Part shown: positions 24,301 through 36,909 of the stretch, piece after piece | Layout of the letters: every line of letters starts with the position of its first letter | Numbering within the stretch: position 1 is the stretch's first letter | Position numbers and translations under genes: made by a program | Notes under the pieces: model-generated | The model's database searches: none | What the model was told of the DNA's origin: nothing | What the model saw: only the letters and a program-made list of their open reading frames with translations | Origin: Mercurialis annua | Taxonomy: Eukaryota; Streptophyta; Magnoliopsida; Malpighiales; Euphorbiaceae | NCBI RefSeq assembly: GCF_937616625.2 | Contig: NC_065576.1 | Coordinates: forward strand, 16,370,501-16,434,500 | DNA length: 64,000 nucleotides | Direction of reading: 5' to 3'

Positions 24301-24463
24301 TCAAAATTATTAACGAAACCCGCACTTCAATTAACCCCTTTCGAAACCCGGACCTAAATTAAACCATTTCCGAATCAACTCATATAACAAATTTAATTAC
24401 GTCGACAATTAAAATATTACCGGAACTCGTAACTTAAACTTCAAAATTTTACGGGATATTACA
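21362..24463 (-). repeat. 5' LTR of the chromovirus
   Basis: 3102 bp, nearly identical to 12853-15966. Contains the G-box at 22190-22195, the TATA-like box at 23970-23977 and the hairpin cassette ending at 24200. Short frames repeated in both LTRs (for example 23249-23518 and 14764-15033) are LTR sequence, not genes. Confidence 0.96.
23970..23977 (-). promoter_or_regulatory. TATA-like box of the 5' LTR
   Basis: TATATATT on the minus strand, about 490 bp into the 5' LTR and downstream of the hairpin cassette; the likely promoter of the chromovirus. Confidence 0.45.
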
Positions 24464-26716
24464 AGAAGTAACACTTGTGATACCTTGATAGTGTCTTTTT
24501 GAGTGTCTCATAGGTATCCCATGAGCCCTTATTTGTTCGATGTTCATTCAATTTATTTTTGGGTATTTATCGAAACAGTATTCGTATGTTTTCCAAAACA
24601 GCCTTATTTTAGTAAAACGTTGATACCTCCCAATTGCAATGTCGGATTGGGCCGTTCTTTGGATATGTTTTTCTTGAGAGGAGTTACTAAAATCAAGTCA
24701 ATTGGGTCGTTGTTTGGAGGCTTCTAGCTCTAAATATAACTATTAAATCATTAGACTTTAAACAAAGGCCAAGTAAAGCCCGTAGGAGTCTATAAGTAAA
24801 TCCCTAATTCATGTGAGCAGCCCCCTTTTCCTTCCCACAAATCCTAAAACGAATTATTTTATATAAAATACATATTTTCTTTGTTCTAACAAGTCTGGAT
24901 GTGATTCATTACGGTAAGTATGTGATTTTACATCCTTGTTACAAGATCTACGCGATTTCATCAATTTTGTTCTTCGTTGGAGACTTGTGGAACCTTTTGA
25001 TTTAGGTCCAGCCCTTCATATCTTCTATTTATATCTAAATTAACATGTTGTTCTTCATTATTAGGTAATGGTTTCTCATCCTTATGATTCACTATTTCGT
25101 TTTCGGGTTATTTTGCCTAGGATTGCATATTTAGGGTTTTATATGGATTGAATCATTGTTATTATTATGTCATGCTTATGATACTGAGTTGTATGTATAC
25201 TATGATTAATTTTCATGCATAATCTGATATTACATGTTTGGAAAGCGTTTGGCATGATTCATCAATGTTAAGGTTTTTCTAGCAAATTTTATATTCTAAT
25301 CGATTTGGTGTTTTAAATTTATGAAAAAGAGATTATATGCTTAGGTTACTAATATATATATGTTATGTTTAATGGATTTAATGTTTAAGATCTGATCTAT
25401 TGGTCGTATCACACCTTTGGCATGTTCTCGCATGTTTTAGCCGAAATTGCGTTAAATGATGAATTTATGGTTTTCAAGTGTTGTAGTCAATTAAATGGTT
25501 TAAATTGATGCACCTACTGTTCTAAGATGATTTAAATGATGTTTATATTATTTAGGATCAGAGGTTACATGTTTTGAATCGTTGAATGCATAAATTGGCT
25601 TGTTTAGCATGTTTAGGCAATTTCTAGCGAAATTGCTTGTTGGCATGCTTAAGTGTTGTTGGCATGAGTTTAGATCTGAGTTGGTTTGATACTTTGTAAT
25701 GGCTTAAGATGTGAGTTGTTTGCATATTATGGACCTTAGAATATTTATTACCTGGTGTTAGGTGTTTGGTTTTACCGATGCATGATGGGCTCGTTTGGAT
25801 TAATTGTTATTGCTGTTTAATTGGCCTAGTTTTTGTGAAAAGCATGTTTATTGTTTATAAATGTTTGGCTATGGCATGTGTGGTTAATAAATGTTTATTA
25901 ATTGCACAACGGCTGTTGTAAATCTAATTATGGCTTGTTTGGTTGTGGTTACCTTTGAGAACTTTTATCCAACACTTGTAAGCATGGTACCTTGCTTGAG
26001 TTTTGAAGGTTGAATTTGAGTTTCCTTACTTTCTAAATTAAGACCTTGATTTGTTAAAGTATTTCCGAACTTTAAACGAATTGTTTTACTTTGGTTGGAT
26101 GTTTGGTTTGGGTTAGACTTGAGACGCCCAATTTGTGAGTATAGGCTTGGCAGTTGTGATAACTCGCTAGCTCACCACTTTGGTTTAAACTTGGTTTTAT
26201 TATTTTAACTAAGTTATTGAAATGGTTTTCCGGATTATGTTTTAAAAGTGGGAACTCAATTTTCCTTAACTATCGTATGACTTTGGTTATATTGAGTATG
26301 TATGATTACTCTACTTTGATTTATGCTTTGTCTATGGATTAAATAAGAGTGTTTGCTTTGTCTTATCTCGTTGATGTTTATGCTAGTCATATGTGTTGTC
26401 TAGTACTCTCTATAGTTAGGACATGTTTTAATTCTTATTTATATTGTCTAGACTCGTCGACTGTTCGTGCTTCGAAGACGAACCGGGATTAGTTGCTTGC
26501 CAGGTTATTACGTGGATTAGCAAGCAGTGAGTTTGTACTTACTATTTACCGCTTTATTAAGTAAATTGTTATTTTAATATATAAATATATATTGTATGTA
26601 TATTTCGAACTGTTTTTCCGTTATGGCTTTTAGTTGGAACATGCTACCAAATGGGCATCATTAGGACTGCGTGCGCACCGATATTGATCTAGATAAGGCA
26701 TGTGAAATGTGGTGGT

Positions 26717-26845
26717 AACTCGGTGTGAGCATAGCTCTCGGGACCAGTAGAGTCACTCGGTGTAGCTCAGCTCTTGGGACTCTGGTTATGGATTAATAGT
26801 GGTCGGTGGTAACTCGGTGTAGCTCAGCTCTCGGGACCAGGCCTA
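26717..26845 (+). repeat. LTR-internal tandem repeat, three units
   Basis: Same three-unit ACTCGGTGTAGCTCAG repeat as in the nested solo LTR at 10901-11022. Confidence 0.8.
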
Positions 26846-27422
26846 TTGGATTATAGAAATAGTTAGTATTGTGGATTAGGGTTCCAAGTATTAAACGTAA
26901 TGTTGTTATTAAATGTTTTAAACGGTTTTAAAGGTTTTCCACTTGATAAATGTAAATAGTGGTATGAACTCATCTCAGTATATCTGACCCCGTTGTTTTC
27001 CCAATTTTTTCCAGGGTTATAATATGAGCGAGTCAGCTACTCTCCGATTCTTTATTTCCTTGGAGGTTTTACTTTATATTATAAAGTTTATTAAACTGAT
27101 TTTATTCTTAGACCGCAGTAGTAATTGTCTAATAATTGTTATCAGAATTATTCTACTGATTTAATTTTTTTGGCTTTAATATAATAACTGTGGTTATTAA
27201 TTATTTATGCTATGTTGGAGACTCGGAATTGATCGAGCATTTATTATATAAATGTTGTATTTTATGAACTGCTAGAACTAGGCTGAAGTCTCGGTTGCCC
27301 TCGAGCATTGGTTTCTTGCAGGTTATGTAATTGTTGGTTATCCGCAAGGCTAGCTACGGGTTTTGGTACAACCATACCCATACCCTAGCGCCGGTCGCGA
27401 TTCATGAAAATGGGTCGTGACA

Positions 27423-30400
27423 TGGATTTGTTTCATAACATTTTAAACGTTTGGCTTATATTGCTAAAAATGTGAAACATTAGGATTTGTTTCGTAACGT
27501 TTTAAACTTTTGGCTTAAATTGCTAAAAAAGTGAAACGTTACTATTTATTTTGTAACGGTTGGAACATATGGATTGGTTTCGTAACATTTTAAACATTTG
27601 GCATAAATCGTTAAAACGATGAAAGGTTTGGATTTGTTTCATAATGTTTGTAAACGTTTGGCTTATACCTCTAAAAAGGGGAAACGTTTGGATTTGTTTC
27701 GTAACGTTTTAAACGTGTGACTTAAATCGCTATAACGGTGAAACGTTAGGATTTATTTCGTAATGTTTTAAACGTTTCTCTTAAATAGCTAAAAAGGTGA
27801 AACGATAGGATTTGTTTCGTAAAGTTTTAAATGTTTGGCTTAAATTGCTACAAAGGTGAAACATTTGGATTTGTTTCGTAACGTTTTAAACGTTTGAATT
27901 TGTTTTGTAACGTTTTAGATGTTTGGAATTCTTTTGTAACGTTTTAAACATTTGGCTTAAATTGTTAAAAAGGGGAAACGTTAGGATTTTTTTCGTAACG
28001 TTTTAAACGTATGGCTTAAATCGCTAAGAAGGTGAAACGTTAGGATTTGTTTCGAAACGTTTTAAACGTTTGGCTTAAATCGCTAAAAGTGTGATACGTT
28101 TGCATTTGTTTCGTAACGTTTTAAACGTTTGGATTTTTTTGTAATGTTTTAAAAGTTTGTATTTATTTCATAATTTTTTAAACGTTTGGCTTAAATCTCT
28201 AAAAAGGAGAAACGTTAGGATTTGTTTTGTAACATTTTTAACGTTTGGCTTAAATCGCTAAAAAGGTGAAACATTAGGATTTGTTTCGAAACGTTTTAAA
28301 CGTATGGATTGGTTTTGTAACATTTTAAACGTTTTGCTTAAATCGCTAAAAAGGTGAAACATTAAGATTTCTTTTGTAACGTTTTAAATGTTTGGATTAG
28401 TTTCGTAACGTTTTAAACGTTTGGCTTAAATCACTAAAAAGTTGAAACATTTGGATTTGTTTCTTTTGGCTTGAATCGCTATAAAGTTAAAACTTTAAGA
28501 TTTGTTTCATAACGTTTTAAACGTTTGGATTTGTTTCGTAACGTTTTAAACGTTTGGCTTAAATCGCTAAAAAGGTGGAACGTTAGGATTCGTTCTGTAA
28601 CGTGTTAAACGTTTGGTCTAAATTGCTATAAAGGTGAAACGTTAGGATTCGTTTAGAAATGTTTTAAACTTTTGGATTTGTTTTGTATCATTTTAAACGT
28701 TTGGCTTAAATCTCTAAAAAGGTGAAACGTTTGAATTTGTTTCGTAACGTTTTAAACGTTTGGCTTAAATCGCTAAAAACGTGAACAGTTAGATTAGTTT
28801 CATAACGTTTTAAATGTTTGCCTTAAATCGCTAAAAAGGTGAAACGTTTGGATTTGTTTCGTAACGTTTTAAAAGTTTGGATTTGTTTCGTAAAGTTTTA
28901 AACGTTTGGCTTAAACCGCTAAAAAGGTGACACGCTAAGATTTATTTTGTTACGTTTTAAACATTTGGCTTAAATTGCTAAAAAGGTTAAACGTTAGGAT
29001 TTGTTTCATAACGTTTTAATTGGATTTGTTTCGTAACATTTTAAAAGTTTGGCTTAAAACTTTTAAATGGTGAAACGCATGGATTAGTTTTGTAACGTTT
29101 TAAATGTTTAGCTTCAATCGCTAAAAAGGTGAAACATTTGGATTAGATTCCTAACGTTTTAAACGTTTGGCTTAATTCGTTAAAAAGGTGGAACGTTTTG
29201 AATTGTTTCGTAACATTTTAAACGTTTGGATTTGTTTCGTAACGTTTTAAAAGTTTGGCTTAAATCGTTAAAAAGGTGAAACGTTTGAATTTGCTTCATA
29301 ATGTTTTAAATGTTTGGATTAATTTTGTAACGTCTCAACGTTTGGCTTAAATCGTGAAAAAGGGGAAACGTTAGGATTTGCTTTGTAACGTTTTAAACGT
29401 TTGCATTAAACAGCTAAAAAGGTGAAACGTTAGGATTTATTTCATAACGTTTTATACGTTTGAATTTGTTTCATTACATTTTAAACGTTTGCCTTAAATC
29501 ACTAAAAAGGTGAAATATTAAGATTTGTTTCGCAACGTATTAAACGTTTGATTTAAATCACTAAAAAGATGAAACGTTTGGATTTGTTTCGTAACGTATT
29601 GAACGTTTGGCTTAAATCGCTAAAAAGGTGAAACGTTAGGATTTGTTTTATAACGTTTCAATTTTTGGCTTAAATCGCTAAAAAGGTAAAACGTTAGGAT
29701 TTGTTTCGTAACGTTTTAAACGTTTGGATTTGTTTCTTAACATTTTAAACGTTTGTCTTTAAACTCTAAAAACCTGAAACGTTTGGATTTGTTTCGTAAC
29801 ATTTTAAACATTTGGCTTAAATCATTGAAAAGGTGAGGATTTGTTTCGTAACGTTCTACACGTTTGGCTTAAATTACTAAAAAAAGTGAAACGTTACGAT
29901 TTATTTCCTAACAGTTGAAACGTATGGATTGGCTTAGTAACATTTTAAACGTTTGATATAAATCGCCAAAAAGGTGAAACATTAGGATTTGTTTCGTAAT
30001 GTTGGTAAACGTTTGGATTTATTTCGTAACGTTTTGAACATTTTGCTTAAATCGCTAAAAAAGTGAAATATTAGGATTTGTTTTGTAACATTTGGCTTAA
30101 ATAGCTAAAAAGGTGAAACATTAGGATTTGTTTCGCAACGTTTGAAACGTTTGGCTTAAATCGCTAGAAAGGGGAAATTTTTGCATTTGTTTCGTAACAT
30201 TTTAGACGTTTAGATTTGTTTTGTAACGTTTTAAATGTTTGGATTTCTTTCGTAACGGTTTAAACATTTGGCTTAAATTGCTAAAAAGGTGAAACGTTAG
30301 GATTTCTTTCATAACGTTTTAAACTTTTGGATTTGTTTTGTATCATTTTAAACGTTTGGTTAAAATCCCTAAAAAGGTGAAACGTTCGGATTAGTTTCAT

Positions 30401-33314
30401 AACGATTTCAGTGTTTGGCTTAAATCGCTAAAAAGGTCAAATATTTAGATTTGTTTTGTAACGTTTTAAACTTTCAGATTTGTTTCGTAACGTTTTAAAC
30501 GTTTGGCTTAAATTGCTAAAAAAGTGAAACATCTGCATTTGTTTCGTAACGTTTTAAATGTTTTGATTAATTTCGTAACATTTTAAACGTTTGGCTTAAA
30601 TCGCTAAAAAGGTGAAACGTTAAGATTTGTTTTGTAATGTTTTAACCGTTTGGCTTAAATTGATAAAAAGGTGAAACGTTAGGATTTGTTTTGTAACGTT
30701 TTAAACGTTTGGATTTGTTTCGTAATATTTTAAACGTTTAGCTTAAATCACTAAAATTGTGAAACGTTTGATTTGTTTCGTAACATTTTAAATGTTCGGC
30801 TTAAATATCTAAAAAGATGAAACATTTGGATTAGTTTCGTAACGTTTTAAACGTTTTGCTTAAATCGCTAAAAAGGTGAAGAGCTTGGATTTTGTTTCGT
30901 ATAATTTTAAACGTTTGGCTCGCTAAAAAGGTGAAATGTTTGCATTTGTTTCGTAACATTTTAAACGTTTGGTTTAAATCGCTAAAAAGGTGAAACATTT
31001 GGATTTGTTTTGTAACTTTTAAACGTTTGGATTTGTTTCGTAACGTTTTAAACGTTTGGCTTAAATTGCTAAAAAGGTGAAATGTTTAAATTAGTTTCGT
31101 AACGTTTTAAATGTTTGGATTAATTTCGTAATGTTTTAAACGTTTGGTTTAAATCGCTAAGAAGGTGAAACGTTAGGATTTGTTTTGTAATGTTTTAAAC
31201 GTTTGGATTTGTTTCATAACTTTTTAAACGTTTGGCTTAAATTGCTAAAAAGGTGAAAAGTTTGGATTTGTTTCGTAACGTATTAAACGTTTGGCTTAAA
31301 TCGCTAAAAAGGCAAAACGTTAGGATTTGTTTTGTAACGTTTTAAATGTTTGTCTTAATTCGTTAAAAAGGTGAAACGTTAGGATTTGATTCGTAACGTT
31401 TTAAACGTTTGGATTTGTTTCTTAACATTTTAAACGTTTGGCTTAAATCGCTAAAAAGGGGAAACGTTTGGTTTTGTTTCGTAACGTTTTAAACGTTTGG
31501 CTTAAATTGGTAAAAAGGTGAAACATTAGGATTTGTTTCGTAATGTTTTAAACGTTTGGCTTAAATTGCTAAAAAAGTGAAACGTTGCAATTTATTTCGT
31601 AACGGTTAAAACGTATGGATTTGTTTCATAACGTTTAGCATAAATCGTAAAAAAGGTGAAAGACTTGGATTTGTTTCATAATGTTTGTAAATGTTTGTCT
31701 TCTACCTCTAAAATTAAGGTGAAATGTTTGTATTTGTTTCGTAATGTTTTAAACGTTTGGTTTAAATCGCTAAAACGGTGAAACATGTTGATTTGTTTCA
31801 TAATGTTTTATACGTTTCGCTTAAATAGCTAAAAAGATGAAACGTTAGGATTTGTTTAGTAACTTTTTAAACGTTTGGCTTAAATCGCTCGAAAGGTGAA
31901 ACATTTGCATTTGTTTCATAACGTTTTATAGGTTTGGATGTGTTTTGTAACGTTTTATATGTTTGGATTTCTTTTGTAATGTTCTTTTATAACGTTCTAA
32001 ACGTTTTGCTTAAATTGCTAAAAAGGCGAAACGTTAGGTTTTATTTCGAAACGTTTTAAACGTTTTGCTTAAATCGCTAAAAAGGTGAAAAGTTTGCATT
32101 TGTTTCGTAACGTTTTAAACGTTTGGATTTGCATTGTAACGCTTCAAATGTTTGGATTTCTTTCGTAATGTTTTAAACGTTTGGCTTAAATTGCTAAAAA
32201 GGTGAAACACTAGGATTTGTTTTGTAACGTTTTAAATGTTTGGTTTAAATCGCTAAAAAGGTGAAACGTTTGGATTTGTTTCGTAACATTATAAATGTTT
32301 GGCTTTTATCGCTAAAAGGTGAAACGTTAGGATTTGTCTCATAACGTTTTAAACGTTTAGATTCGTTTCGTAACGTTTTAAACTTTTGTTTTAAATCGCT
32401 AAAAAGGTGAAATGTTAGGATTCATTCTGTAACGTTTTAAACGTTTGGCTTAAATTGCTAAAAAGGTGAAACGTTTGGATTTGTTTTGTAACGTTTTAAA
32501 CTTTTGGTTTTGTTTTGTATCATTTTAAACGTTTGGCTTAAATCGCTAAATAGGTGAAACATTTGAATTTGTTTCGCAACGTTTTAAACGTTTGGCTTAA
32601 CTTGCTTAAAACGTAAAATGTTTGGATTAATTTCACAACGTTTTAAATGTTTGGCTTAAATAGCTAATAAGGTGAAACGTTTGCATTTATTTAGTAACGT
32701 TTTAAACGTTTGGATTTGTTTCGTAACGTTTGGCTTTAATCGCTGAAAAGATGAAACGTTTGCATTTGTTTGTAATGTTTTAAATGTTTGAATTAATTCC
32801 GTAACGTTTTAAACGTTTGGCTTAAATCGCTAAAAAGGTGAAACGTTAATATTTATTTTGTAACGTTTTAAACGTTTGGCTTTAACTGCTAAAAAAGTGA
32901 AACACTAGGATTTGTTTTGTAACATTTTAAATGTTTGGATTTGTTTCGTAAAATTTTAAACGTTTGGCTTAAATCGTTAAAAAGGTGAAACGTTTAGATT
33001 TGTTTCGTAACGTTTTAAATGTTTAGCTTAAATCGCTAAAAAGGTGAAACGTTTGGATTAGTTTCGTAACATTTTAAATGTTTGGCTTAAATCGCAAAAA
33101 AGGTTAAACGTTAGGAATTGTTTCGTAACATTTTAAACGTTTAGGTTTGTTTCGTAACATTTTAAAAATTTGGCTTAAATCTTTAAAAAGATGAAACGTT
33201 TGCATTTGTTTCGTAATGTTTTAAATGTTTGGATTAATTTTGTAACGTTTTAAACGTTTGGCTTAAATCGCTAAAAAGGGGAAATGTTAGTATTCGCTTT
33301 GTAACGTTTTAAAC
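27423..33314 (+). repeat. 59-bp satellite array, block 2b
   Basis: 5.9 kb of A-B and A-B-B units, same orientation as the other blocks. It starts at the TGGAT TSD copy, so its first unit continues the one broken at 12707. It carries the same rare variants as block 1 (units with ATACCTCTAAAAAGG at 27666; a TTTATTTCCTAACAG unit near 29901), showing one common array. It ends at the TAAAC TSD of the copia element. Confidence 0.97.
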
Positions 33315-34256
33315 TGTTAGTAGTATGTGCCCTAGGGCTATTTTATCGTGTATATTTGTAGAACTAATGCCAATGGAAAAAGATATACATGTTTTATTTG
33401 AACTAAGTGTCTCATTAACTAAGTGTTCGTTTATTACGTATTGTCCTTATCACATTGTGATAGAATCTTTTCTTAAGGTGTTAAGAATATGAGTTATAGA
33501 TTCTATTATTCAATTGATCTAAATAACAGTTCACGGTCGATGGAGTCCTACGAATAAGGGCATCACATTATCCCGAAAAGATCGTCACCTATGTTTATTC
33601 TGCTGATTAGTAAAGAGTTACTAATTATAGGAAGTAGTGAGCCTCATACTACTTGATGGGGATCAGAATAAACATGTGGACACTCAAAGTGTTTGAGTGA
33701 GTCGAACAATTGACGCTAGATGACTTATACATGGTATTTCATCTGTCACGATCGATTACATGGATCGTGACCGGCGCTAGGGTATGGGTATGGTCGTACC
33801 AAAACCCGTAGCAAGCCTCGCAGAAAACCTTATATTCAATATAAACCTGCAAGAAAACCAATGCTCGGGGGAAACTGAGACTCCAGCCTAAATTTAACAA
33901 CTTATATAGCAGTTCTAATATAATAACTTGATAGAAATTCGAAACTATTAAACATGCCTCAAAATATATATAAGCCAAAGTAACATGCCAAAGTATAATA
34001 CTATAAAAGTCGTACCACTACGACAAACAAAAATATAATAATAGAGACAACTAGTTCTACTGCGGTCTAAGAGGTAAAACAATTGACCTGACTAATAACA
34101 TAAAAGACCTCCGAGGAATTAAACGATCGGAAATGACCAACGCTCTCAAAATCAAAAGCCGGAAAAATTGGAAAAACAACAGGGTCAGATATACTAAGAT
34201 GAGTTCATAATGCTATTTACATTTACTAAGTTTAAAACCCTTAAAAAAATTCTTTT

Positions 34257-34280
34257 ATATATATATATATATATATATAT
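34257..34280. repeat. (TA)n microsatellite
   Basis: About 12 uninterrupted TA units within the truncated gypsy LTR; not present in the related LTRs of the window. Confidence 0.9.
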
Positions 34281-34569
34281 TCGATTATGGAAAACAGTAT
34301 TGAAATGAAATCGCAAAGTATTTAACCCAAAGTATTATCCAAAGTAGATGGGAACAAATCCTCATTGATTCCTAAAGTAGGCCAGACATTGGTCAGCCAA
34401 TCCCAAAGTACTTACCGATGCACACAGTCTCGATACAACCCTATCGAGTAGCTCGTTCCAATCCAGATCTATAATCCATAAAACAGTTCATAAACATTTG
34501 ATATACTAAAATAAATCACGGTACTTAATAAAGCGGTAAATAACATTATAAACTCACTGCTTGCTTATC

Positions 34570-34575
34570 CACGTG
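34570..34575. promoter_or_regulatory. Conserved G-box CACGTG in the truncated LTR
   Basis: GCTTATCCACGTGAATC, the same conserved block as in the other gypsy LTRs. Confidence 0.5.
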
Positions 34576-36587
34576 AATCTTTATAAACAATTAACCCTGC
34601 ATAGACTCCGAAGCACGAGCAGTCGACGGGTCTAAAACATTATACAAGTTAAAATTCGAACAACCCCTAAATCAAAGAATACTAGACTCCACATAGGACT
34701 AGCATTTCAAAACACAACCAAAGAATCAACCAAGGTAACCGAAGTACAACTAAAGTATATCCAAAGCATTCCATTCAAACCAAATAACAAAGTTAGGCAA
34801 ATTAAGCTTAGATGAGTTCTTATCTTTGAAAACGAAACCAAAGTCTTAAATACTTAAATAATCTTTTCAAAACAATAGTAATTCCCAGAGTAGTGTGTTA
34901 GCCTGCAGTATAGCTCAACACAACATGTCGGGAGACCACGTCCAACCCGACCTATCCATAAACCAATGTTAAAACCCAAGTCTTAAATCAAACCTTAGAT
35001 ACAACCCGAGTTATATTTAACTAAGAACTCATACCTTAACTTAATAATGCCATGAAAACAATATAGAAAACAACAATCCAAATTTGCTTGCCATCACTTG
35101 ACAAGTAACACCCAAAGTATACTTAACATTCTACCTTAAATAGAATCAATAAGATTCGATATCTTTCAAGTATCAACTTGAAACTAAAATAATTCAATCA
35201 TCACATAACAACCCATATAAACCTTCCATGCCTTATAATTCATTTAACCAATGTTAACCACAACCTATAATAAGACTAGCATCCTTTAATTATGTTTGAA
35301 CCATTATATAAACAAAGTTTCAGCCCTTAGTAACATGTTTAAAACTACCCTAAGTATGCCATATAGCTAAGGCAAAACGTCACTTAAACCAAACGAGTCA
35401 ACAACCAAAAGGACACCCAAAGTATCAAATATTAATTTATAAAAGACATATTTAAATTGCCAATTTTCAGCCATGAATAAGAGACCTTAAAACATCGACT
35501 TAACCCAATTAAGACCTCAATTAACACATGATTTAGCCTTAGTCAATTATACCAAACCACCTTACTTATTAGTTGCTAGTTATCAACTTATTTACTTTTC
35601 AAAAGAGATTTCCAGCTTTTAGTTTCTAGTTTTAAATAGAATTCAATTGAAAAACGCTAACCAAACGATACTCTATTCCATTTAAACGATTCTTCCAAAT
35701 TACCCAATGTATTGTTAAACATCTAACAACCTATGACTCGTTACTTGAAATTTCCAGATTTTATCAAAAGCTTTAAAACATAAAATTCAATCCATAGTAT
35801 TAACACTTCGATAAATCTTGCAATTAACATAACCATTCCAAACCACCCAAGGTACTAACAATATGAACAAGCCAATAACAACCTGAATCAATAATTTACA
35901 GCCTTTATACCAATACAAAACAGAAATAGCAAGCTAAACACCCTAGGTATAGATTTACAGAATCATGTAGCAATCTCTACACAACCAAACAAAAGATTAG
36001 AGCCACTAACCTCTTGGAATGGATTAAGAACGGTTCGATAAAGAAAACCAAGAAATTCAAAGGATCCAAATCAGCCTATAAATCATATACAAGAACCCAA
36101 TTAATCTACAAGTGCTAGGAGAGTTATAAGGAGATTAAATCATCAAGTAAGAGAGTAAAACAACTTGCCACAGATCCAAAATATGCTAAGGAATGAAGGA
36201 GAATAGTTTTCAGAGTGATATTGGTTGTTTAGGGTTTTTAGAAAAGTATAGAAAAGTTTTTAGGTCGAGTTTAGGGTATTTAAATAGAAAAACGCGATCT
36301 GCACAATGACGCGTCACGCCTGTGACACCCATGTCGCGCCTGCGACTCACCGGTCACGCCCGTGACACAAGAGTGTCACGCCCATATAGATGTGAACTTA
36401 GTTAGACACACATAATACGGTGTGCAACCGATTGAGTTTATGAGAGATCGATTTCATATAGATACTAGCATATCTCGGAAATTAATCTAAGATGAAAAAC
36501 AAGTATAAATTAGGGACTAATTTGTAAGAGTTATAAATTAGTAGGCACCTAATTGTATTTTATCCAAGTCAATGCGATGATGTCACG

Positions 36588-36695
36588 ATAATGTCATGTG
36601 ATAATGTCACGATGATGTCATGCGATGATGTCACGATGATATCATGCGATGATGTCACGTGATGATGTCATGTGATGATGTCATGTATGTCTCTG
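36588..36695 (+). repeat. TGATGTCA-rich tandem region of the copia LTR
   Basis: A run of GATGATGTCACG and GATGATGTCATG units containing several TGATGTCA sites and one TCACGTGA palindrome, 200-300 bp upstream of the LTR TATA box. The 3' LTR has a shorter version at about 42991-43080. Confidence 0.75.
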
Positions 36696-36699
36696 TGTC

Positions 36700-36890
36700 T
36701 GACACCTAGCATCCAACATGTCAGAAGGTGGCAACACCTATGCTTGATGTGTGACACCTAGCATGTGATGTGTCAGATGGTGGCAACACCTATGCTTGGT
36801 GTGTGACACCTAGCATGTGAGTTGTCGAATGGTGGCAACACCTTTACTTGGTGTGTGACACCTAGCATGTGAGGTGTCAGAGTTTCCTAC
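36700..36890 (+). repeat. 52-bp minisatellite in the copia 5' LTR
   Basis: TGACACCTAGCAT recurs at 36700, 36752, 36804 and 36856, an exact 52-bp period, each followed by TGGTGGCAACACC (last copy partial). The 3' LTR has the same four units at 43092, 43144, 43196 and 43248. Confidence 0.93.
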
Positions 36891-36901
36891 AAACTCTTGC
36901 C

Positions 36902-36909
36902 TATAAATA
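36902..36909 (+). promoter_or_regulatory. TATA box (TATAAATA) of the copia 5' LTR
   Basis: GCCTATAAATAGAGG just after the 52-bp repeats. The same box is at 43294-43301 in the 3' LTR and on the minus strand at 50297-50304 in the copia solo LTR. The conservation in three copies supports it. Confidence 0.75.

Larger units (their letters stand above)
12853..24463 (-). mobile_element. Full-length Ty3/gypsy chromovirus (Tekay-like)
   Basis: An 11.6-kb element on the minus strand with long near-identical LTRs (12853-15966 and 21362-24463), a tRNA-iMet primer site, a polypurine tract, and one gag-pol frame with a C-terminal chromodomain. LTRs start TGTAATATCCCG and end GGGTCGTGACA in element orientation. 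The flanking pentamers are ATAAG (12848-12852) and AGAAG (24464-24468), one mismatch apart, so the TSD is probable but imperfect. It lies inside the solo LTR 12708-27422. Tekay assignment rests on the integrase C-terminus and chromodomain type; a phylogeny was not run. Confidence 0.95.
12708..27422 (+). mobile_element. Solo LTR (Ty3/gypsy) split by a full-length element
   Basis: The left piece 12708-12852 begins TGTAATATCCCG. The right piece 24464-27422 ends GGGTCGTGACA. Both flanks carry TGGAT (12703-12707 and 27423-27427), a perfect TSD, and the satellite rejoins in phase. The joined LTR is about 3.1 kb. The right piece holds the conserved block TACCTCCCAATTGCAATG near 24626, a possible TATA at 24791, a G-box variant TACGTG at 26509-26514, and the ACTCGGTGTAGCTCAG repeat at 26717-26845. 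No CpG-rich cassette is seen at the position where the other LTRs have one. Confidence 0.95.
33744..36384 (-). mobile_element. Truncated Ty3/gypsy LTR inside the copia 5' LTR
   Basis: The plus-strand left end TGTCACGATCG is the 3' end of a minus-strand LTR. It contains the shared CCGGCGCTAGGGTATGGG block, a G-box at 34570 and a (TA)n run. A TATTTAAATA box lies at 36277 and a CpG patch (GCGTCACGCC) at 36303-36384. The expected TGTAA start on the minus strand is missing: the sequence passes straight into copia LTR sequence (CATATAGATGTGAAC), so one end was deleted. It is of the same family as the LTR at 1-1297. Confidence 0.85.

Noticed and set aside
36700..36890. 52-bp repeat as an independent satellite
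   Set aside because: It lies at the same place in both LTRs of the copia element, so it is part of the LTR.
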